DNA of 64,000 nucleotides from Zanthoxylum bungeanum (taxonomy: Eukaryota > Streptophyta > Magnoliopsida > Sapindales > Rutaceae): the NCBI GenBank assembly GCA_019454045.1, contig SKCR01006520.1, positions 124,001-188,000 of the forward strand. Direction: 5' to 3'. The notes below the pieces were generated by a model, which worked only from the letters and a program-made list of their open reading frames with translations, was not told where the DNA came from and ran no database searches. The stretch's first letter is position 1. Every line of letters begins with the position of its first letter. Shown here piece by piece: positions 56,771 through 64,000 of the stretch. The position numbers and the translations under genes were made by a program.

Positions 56771-58945
56771 GTCTGAATGCTTTAAAATGATAATGGGCCA
56801 ACTTGTATGAAAACCTTGATGGGCTTAGAAAGTCCAAACATGATCCAAGTATGCTAGAACGTGAGTTCGATATCTGCACTGGCTTTCATCCAGAAAGGAT
56901 ACGCGTTGTTACGACATATTTGTATACTTTTGGATACCTCTAAGTTCATCCCAATGATTGTGGTTGCCGAAAGCCCAATTCGTCGTTCTAGACAATGGCA
57001 TGATCCCATAATCGGCTTAGTCCATGTTGTAAATAGGCGGTCTTTGTCTTTTACCAATGGAAAGGGACAGAAACAGCCACAGTTCACCCCGTAGCATAGG
57101 AGAGAACGATTTTGTGTACCCCACATTGGTACATAAAATAAACCATACCTAGAACCAAAAATATGCTTACCGTGAATGTGGGAGAAATAAGGTCGGAAGG
57201 ATATATTCTGTTTGATAACCACATGCATATTATATCTCATATATCGCACGCATCTCATGCATCTCATGCATACACGCATCATGTTAAACCATGTGTCTTA
57301 AAAGCCATTATAGATATCCGTTGGGTTAGAGAAAGAGAGATTTGTCAAGAAGAGTTTAGTAAACATGGATATCGGGGAAAAGGAAACCAAGCAACAGAAA
57401 ATCTTAAGGCAAAGATAGAAAGACCATTGTGAAAAAAAAAATTTGTTGGTTTTTAGTCCTTAATAGTTAGACATAAGTCCGTTGATGAAATTGTTTGCCC
57501 TAGGGTGAAACCTTAGAAATGATAAGTGCGAGAGGTACTCTCATCCGATATTTTGAGTAGTTGATCTTGACTAGACTCGCGAGCACTTAATTATAGGATC
57601 TTAATGGTGAAAGCCTGGGTAGTCGGCAAGGTGACTAGTTGAAGAGAGTGCAGATTGATGAATGACCGTTCACTTAGATGTTCATCCTGACTTACTTGTG
57701 TTACGATAAGTGGTATGTTTGGAAACAAAAGAAAAGTCAATAAAGCATAAAATATAAACCACCTATAACCGATAAGCGTGAAGCTACCCATGGGCGAGTA
57801 TTAGGACCACCGTGAGGAGAAATGCTACCTTAAAGGGTAGGTGTGTTGAAGAAAAAAATAATAATAAAAAAAACAAAAGAAAAAGAAAACCATACCATAT
57901 TGAGCACGGAAAAGCAATTGCAGAGTATAATTGAGACATCTAGGTTGGTTTGACCCATCGAACCCAATTTCTAAACGAAATCATTGAGTCAGCTTACCTA
58001 GGAATCAAGATGTAAATGAACCTTTGCACACACACACTTTGAGTCTGGCTTAGATAATTTATTCAAATACTTGGAATTGAGTTGCATCGAGTGTTTTGAA
58101 GGTTTTCTGGTCTCATTACTGAGCATTCTTTGATGACAATGATATGTATAACTATTGGGACTATTTCGTAGCCTGTAATGGGGTATGTTGATACGGAATG
58201 CCACACCACGTAGTCCGCCTCGACCTAGTGTAAGGAACGGAGAACAGAAAACCTAAGCCAGATATGGGGGCGACCAGTCTACCACCCCGCGAATAAAGGA
58301 CATCACGAGATCTTTAGCCATGGGACCAAAGAAAACTGAGCAATCACTAGAGTAGAATTGGCAGGAGGAAACTATAAGCAGGCCTAGGGCGCGACCAAAG
58401 ACTTTTATATGCAAAGGGCACCAAAGATCACAATGAAGGCCTAACCCATCAGAATAAGAAATACATCCATGCATACATATCACATACATGCAATTTTTGT
58501 TTTGTGTTCGCAGGTTTTTAAGGAAAAAAGGAAAAATGCGGCAAAGACAAGCGAATCAAGAACGGTTCAAAAATGTACCATCTCAACAAGTATCGGTTCA
58601 GAAATGAACCATCTCAACAAGTAGCGGTTCAGAAATGAACCATCTTTCAACAAGTAATGGTTCGGAAATGAACCATCTCAACAAGTATCGGTTCAAAAAT
58701 GAACCATCTCAACAAGTAGCGGTTTAGAAATGAACCATCTTTCAACAAGTAACGGTTCGGAAATGAACCATCTCAACAAATATCGGTTCGGAAATGAACC
58801 ACCTATCAAGTAACGGTTTGGAAATGGACCATCTCCCATCAGTAACGGTTCGGAAATGAACCATCTCAACAAGTAACGGTTCGGAAATGAACCACCAATC
58901 AAGTAACGGTTCGGAAATGAACCACCTATCAAGTAACGGTTCGGA
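56771..58945 (+). mobile_element. Tat-lineage derivative P, gag-pol deleted, plus strand
   Basis: Leader (from GTCTGAATGC; the primer site is lost), gag-start relic at about 57365 (MDIGEKETKQQK), the shared deletion junction near 57425, 3' untranslated region and tandem array (58545-58945). It stops inside the array where Copia LTR F begins, so its polypurine tract and LTR are missing. Confidence 0.8.
58545..58945 (+). repeat. Tandem array of P
   Basis: About 13 units with core GGTTCGGAAATGAACCATCTC and AACAAGTA spacers, the same family as the arrays of C and O. Open frames reading GGSFPNRYL repeats on the minus strand are by-products. Confidence 0.88.
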
Positions 58946-60777
58946 AGACAATATCAATCCACGAAGGTTTAATCATTAAATATCCCTAGTCAGAGTATTA
59001 TCGAGATTGGACATCGATAATGCGTAAAAGACTAGTATTACACTTGTGCGCGTTGTGGGAGCATAACAGAATAGTTCTCATATATTTGGGTATTGGATAC
59101 TCATGCAACTGTAATAGGAGGTTGTGTTTACCGATGGTACGGGAAACAGCTTCGCTCTGGATAGACCCCTCGGAATTCCATTTGTAGTATGACTATGTGT
59201 CTATGGAAGTCCGAATCAGGGTAGGTGTATTTGGTCTTAACCTGAGACTTGCACCGCTAATACTTACGACAATCAATATACTTTAGTTTTGGTCGTCCAG
59301 GGCTTTAATCGGTTCTGTGTACGACTCTTCTGGGTATATTGAGAATCGTAGTGTGTTGGGTGTGATGTCGAGACGGAAGTATCACTCCAGTCATAGTGGA
59401 GATGATGGTCACGTAGGATACTGAACTGATGCTCTTATGTACTGCAGTCATCGGGATAATATGACTAGGTCATGATTATCCGATTATAAAGACTAGTTAC
59501 CAGAGATCCAATATGTGCTTCGTACGGGGCAGACATAATTCCAGCCCCAGGCCTTGCATGTGACATCAAATGCTGGATCGATATACGCAATACTACGTAT
59601 ACTACGCCTGATATAGATCACATATTCCAGTAAGAATATTTCTGGAGAATTGGGTAGGCACGGTGCTTTTCTAGAAGCCAACCATGTCTTGTAAATCAGT
59701 AAAAACGTAGTACTAGGTACGTACGTGTTCGGATAGTCCGATGACCGAATTTACTGCCAACATATCTGGGGATCTCATGGGTCGCTTCCCGAAGATTCAC
59801 CGATGACGTATGACTCGCACTTTATTAATCTGGGATTAATTATAAGAGATAGAATATTAATCTGGGATTAATTACGGAGATATTTTATCTGGGATAAAAT
59901 ATTAATTAAAGAGAGAGAACGATTAATTTGGAATTAATCGATAAAATAATATATTCGATATATTATTCGAAATTGGATTTCGACGCGGAAATGAAATTAG
60001 ATTTTAATTCAGGCGAACGAGTTAATTTAGAATTAATTCGCAAGCGACATGAATAGTAATTTTCTTAGGCAAAGTTATTTATTAAATTAGATTTAATTTC
60101 GTCGCAACAGAAAATTCGTTAATTCGGAATTAGCGAACCCGAGCCCGGGAGTGTTTGCGGGCGCACTCGCATTTGGAATCGTCATTCATGTGATGGATGT
60201 CTTGTCACTTTGAGTGATTGACAAGCAGTCACTATTCATGTGTGATATGAGTAGTTGTAAGGCATTTATTGTCATTTTGGCTCCAAATTTTGGTTTGACT
60301 TTTTGAAAGCCTAATACCAAAATTTTGTAACATTTTTGGATAAGTTCATTTTAGGTTTTGGAAACCAAATAACCAACACACTCTCCTCTCTCTTTCTTCA
60401 TCACATTCGGCCAAGGGCCAAGATATCCTTCTCTCCCATTTTTCTTGGCAAGGCCGAGAATTACAAGAAGTATAAAGGAAAATTTATGGCAATTTTTCCT
60501 ATACTACCACATAAAGGGTCATTCTAAGGTGATAGTGAACTAACTCATGAGCATGGATTCATAACACAAAGCTTGGAGCTTGGAGATCCTTCCATGGTGG
60601 TGACCGAATTCTCAAGGAGCACAAGAAGGACCTTGGCCGAGAGCTTCATGGAGCAAGGGCTTGTGTTCATCGCATCAAAATCCGATCAATGTAAGTATGA
60701 TTTCACCGTACTTCTTGATGTATTCACATATGTTTCATTGCTTGATTTGATCCTTGGGACTTAATAGAAACCCAACA
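58946..60777 (+). repeat. 5' LTR of F, 5'-truncated
   Basis: Matches the B and E LTRs, ends AGAAACCCAACA one base before the primer site. Confidence 0.88.
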
Positions 60778-60778
60778 A

Positions 60779-60793
60779 TGGTATCTTGAGCCA
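60779..60793 (+). promoter_or_regulatory. Primer-binding site of F
   Basis: TGGTATCTTGAGCC, same variant as in B. Confidence 0.86.
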
Positions 60794-62353
60794 TTTTGAG
60801 CATGAAACTTGATTAGGGTAAAAATTGGGCAAAACTGATTTGAGCATGTTTGAGTGAAATTGGTTGTTTGAGTATGCTTAAATTATGATACATGGTGTTA
60901 TGCATTGTCAATTGATAAAAATCGAATTGGATAATTTTCCCCAAATCACTTGGCTTGGCCGAAAGTGTGCAATGCCCTAAATGTCATGGTATTTTGTGTT
61001 TTTGATCATTGGATGAGTTGAAACCACTTGGGTAATGTTGATTGTGGATTTAATTGGATTGAAACCGAATCGGACAAAGAAATCCCTACCATTGTCGTGA
61101 CTTGAAGCATGTAAAATGATGTAATTTTTTATTCAAATGTGTTGGACATATGTTGATGATAATGTGCATAATTAATTGAGTAAATTGGTGTTTTGGAAAT
61201 ATTAATTTTGTTAATTAATTATGGCATACACTTTGGTTAATTTAATTATGAAATTTGGAATTTTGAAATTAAATTAATTTGGCTTAAATTTGGAATTGGG
61301 CTTGTAAAGTTGTTATTGGGCTGAATGGGCTTGGTTGGGCCAAGTTTGGTTTAGGCTAAATTGGTTGGATCCAATTGGGCCCAAAACCATTACCATAAAG
61401 TCCAAATATGACTTAATGGACCTTTAATTTTAATTGGGCCTAATGGGCCTAAATTGGTTTCTTGGCAAATAAGGGTGATTCCTTAAATGGGCTTTGGTAT
61501 TTGGGTTTGACCCATATTGACCAAAAGTCCATGCCTTTAGAAAATAATTAAAAAGCCCATTGGACTTTAAATTAAATTGACATTTGATGTTAATCGGGCT
61601 TTGAGAGCCGTAAAGATTAGATTTAGAATATAAGTCGTAAAGGTTGATAAATAAAATGTAATATTTAATTTGGAATTAAATAAATGAAGTAGTATTAAAT
61701 ACAAATTAAATTGGATTTAATGTTGTAGTTTAATATAATTCAAGAATCGTACTTTGAGTACTTATTCGCCAAACGAGTCGGACTCGCGCAAAATCAAATC
61801 GTCGTTTGAACATTGGATGGTCATTAATTATCATATTAATTAATTGGATTAGATTGATTGATAACATGCTTGTGTGAATACATGGATGCGATGTATGAAT
61901 AATGTATATCGGATGGATATTAGATGGGTGAGGGCAATTTTGGAAATTATTGTAAAATTTAGAATTTATTAAATTGGACCTGTGTGTCCAGCTATTACTA
62001 CCTCCTTACTCTCTTTGTATTCTCTTCTCACCTATTCCCCTCAATGTCAATGAGGTTCTTTAGAAGTGTATGTAATAGGGTAGAAGTAATACTTGTGCTA
62101 GCGGGGAGAGAGAAATGGAGAGATTGTTTTAAGGAACAATGTGTTTAAATATCCATCCGCATATCATTATTATATTATTTACGCGCCTTATTATGTGTTT
62201 AGAATGCATGTTTAAAGGGTGTATATGATGAGACCTTAACAAACAAGATAATTAATGTTGGATTGCCAATTACGCGAAAAACCCCACTACATATTAAGCG
62301 TTTTCCTTCCATTGAGTGATTCTTACTCAAGATCCAAGACTGGCACTGGTTTG
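60794..62353 (+). other. Leader of F
   Basis: Non-coding 1.56 kb collinear with B and E leaders; provides the uninterrupted reference (near 61985) that shows where the solo LTR at 16574 inserted in B. Confidence 0.8.
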
Positions 62354-64000
62354 TGTTAGACATTATGTCCCATAGCGTCACTGTTTGTAAATGATATTGT
62401 ATTATTGTACAAAATTAACTATGTGATAATGAATTGCCTTTTGCCGTTTTGTAATTTATTTACTTTGATATATAAATGGCGAAAGTCCATATGATTAGTA
62501 CCGGATTGAGATGATATGAGACAGTATCAATCCATAAAGGTTTAATCATTAAATATCCCTAGTCGTAGTATTATCGAGATCGGACATCGATAATGCGGAA
62601 TAGACTAGTATTGCGCTTGTGCACGTTGTGAGGGCACAACGGCATAGTTCTCATATATTTAAGTATTGGATACTTATGCAAGTGCGATAGGAGGTTGTGT
62701 TTTACCGATGGTACGGAAAACAGCTTCGCTCTGGATAGACCCCGCGGAATCCCATTGGTAGTATGTCTACGTGTCTATGGGAGGCCGCATCAAGGTAGGT
62801 GTATATGGTCTTAACCTGAGACTTACATCGCTAGTACTTGCGACAATCGGTAAACTTTGGTTTTGGTGGTTGGGGACCTTAACCGGTTCTGTGTACACCT
62901 CTTCTGGGTTTATCGAGAATCGTAGTGTACTGGATGTAATGTCAAGATGGAAGTATCGCTTCAGACATATGGAGGCGATGATCACGCAGGACACAGAACT
63001 AGTACTCTATAAAAGGTTGCAACCGTCGGGACAATATGACCAGGTCAGGATTGTCCGATTTAAAGAGACTAGTTGCTTGATGTCCGATATATGTTTCGTA
63101 CGGGGCAGACACATCTCCAGCCCCAGGCCTAGCATGTGATCATCCGATACTGGATCGATGTACGCAATACTACGGTATACTACGCTTGATACAGATCTTA
63201 TATTCCTATAAGAATATTTCTGGAGAATTGGGTAGGCATGGCGCTTTGCTAGAAGCCAACCTTGTCTTGTGAATCGGTATAGACGTAGTACGAGGTACGT
63301 ACGTGTTCGGATTATCCGACGACCGGATTTACTGCCAAAATATCCGGAGATCTCTTGGGTCGCTTCCTGAAGATTCACCTATGATATTTGATTCGGACTT
63401 AATTAATCTTGGATTAATTACGGAGAAACTTTATCTCGGATAAAGTGCCTAGTTTAGAGAGAGAACGATTAATTTGGAATTAATCGACAAAATTATTATA
63501 TTCGATATAATAATCGAAATTCGATTTCGACGCGAAATTAAAATTAGATTTTAATTCGGGCAAACGAGTTAGTTTAAAATTAATTCGTTAGCGACGTAAA
63601 TAATAATTTCGCCAGGCGCATTATTTATTTAAATTCGATTTAATTAACGTCGCGACGTAAGCTCGGTATTTCGGAAATATCGAACCCGAACGCGTGAGTG
63701 GACGTGGGCCCACTTTCATTGGGAAACGTGTGGGGCCCACATGACACATGTCATTACATTGCATGGTGTTAGTTACAAAACACTCTATGAGGCATTGCAT
63801 GGTGATAGTGTATAAAACACTCTATGGCATTGCATGGTGATAGTGTACAATTCACTCAATTGGTTTGCATGGAGTTTGAGTGTTGGACACTCTAAGCCAT
63901 TGCATGGTTTGTGTCATAGATTTATTATTAATTTAATAAATTATGGCATAAATATAAATTGATTTTTGGTAAAACAAAATAAATCAATCACACAATTCTC
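62354..64000 (+). repeat. Copia LTR, left 1.65 kb, running off the window
   Basis: Starts TGTTAGACATTATG after gtttg (62349-62353, probable left TSD). To about 63,480 it follows the LTRs of A; from about 63,540 it follows the solo LTR at 48938. It may be a solo LTR or the 5' LTR of an element. Confidence 0.87.
63755..63905 (+). repeat. Short tandem repeats in the last LTR
   Basis: Three to four units of about 45 bp with GCATTGCATGGTGATAGTGT and CACTCTA. Only shorter relatives exist in the 48938 LTR (50400-50500). Confidence 0.75.

Larger units (their letters stand above)
58946..62353 (+). mobile_element. Copia element F, 5'-truncated, cut by another LTR
   Basis: Copia LTR (58946-60777), primer site, leader (60794-62353). 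The LTR lacks about 180-200 bp at its start, where it joins the P array at CGGAAGACA. The leader is cut in GGCACTGGTTTG by the LTR at 62354. No coding region in the window. Confidence 0.82.

Noticed and set aside
56854..57282. 142-residue minus-strand frame in P
   Set aside because: Antisense to a Tat leader; the corresponding stretches in C and O are not open, and no domain is visible.
1..64000. Host genes, tRNA, rRNA or conserved non-coding RNA
   Set aside because: All stretches examined could be assigned to LTR elements or their relics; no exon-like coding stretch or tRNA fold stood out. A search with splice models was not possible here.

Overview
The window is plant nuclear DNA made almost entirely of nested, decaying LTR retrotransposons. 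I found no convincing host gene, tRNA, rRNA or CRISPR array. Two families dominate. (1) A Ty1/Copia family with LTRs of about 2 kb that begin TGTTAGAC or TGTTGGAC and end AACA or ACA. It has an initiator-Met-type primer site (TGGTATC...) and 5-bp target duplications. Its pol resembles the Angela/BARE lineage. (2) A Ty3/Gypsy family of the Tat (Ogre/Retand-like) lineage. Its LTRs are about 2.4 kb (TGTAGGCACTG...TCTTACA), its primer site reads TGGCGACTCCACTGGG, and it carries long tandem-repeat arrays just before the polypurine tract. AT-rich composition and these lineages suggest an angiosperm, probably a eudicot. The species cannot be read from the window.

Left block (1-28316). A Tat derivative C (+) is cut by Copia element B (-; 3' LTR at 1-192 plus 11399-11974, 5' LTR at 19892-21892). 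B is cut in its 3' LTR by Copia element A (193-11393, +, TSD ccaat). A is cut in its reverse-transcriptase region by an internally deleted LTR (6909-8037, TSD gcaac). B also carries a 2.1-kb solo LTR of another family (16574-18680, TSD atagg). Element A is the best preserved: integrase (5660-6538) and most of RT plus RNase H (8043-9437) remain open, while gag and protease carry stops and frameshifts. C ends in an unusually long LTR (24900-28316) holding 182-bp tandem repeats.

Middle block (28317-56770). A second Tat derivative O (-) lies tail-to-tail with C. It is split by Copia element E (29034-37082, TSD catat) and by Tat element T1 (43035-54786, -, TSD ctaca/ctacc). T1 keeps gag and pol remnants and is itself split by a Copia solo LTR (48938-50987, TSD cttgg). 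E contains a large LTR palindrome centred near 35570. A segment of about 5.63 kb running from the E 3' LTR into the T1 3' region is tandemly duplicated (about 35806-41430 and 41431-47158).

Right block (56659-64000). A 112-bp fold-back LTR remnant joins O (-) to another Tat derivative P (+). P is followed by a truncated Copia element F, which is interrupted by one more Copia LTR (62354 to the window end) that looks like a mosaic of two subfamilies.

Functionally, A, B, E and F once supplied gag, protease, integrase and RT/RNase H for Copia replication. C, O and P lack gag-pol, share one deletion junction, and probably moved with proteins from a T1-like autonomous Tat element. Nothing here looks fully competent today.
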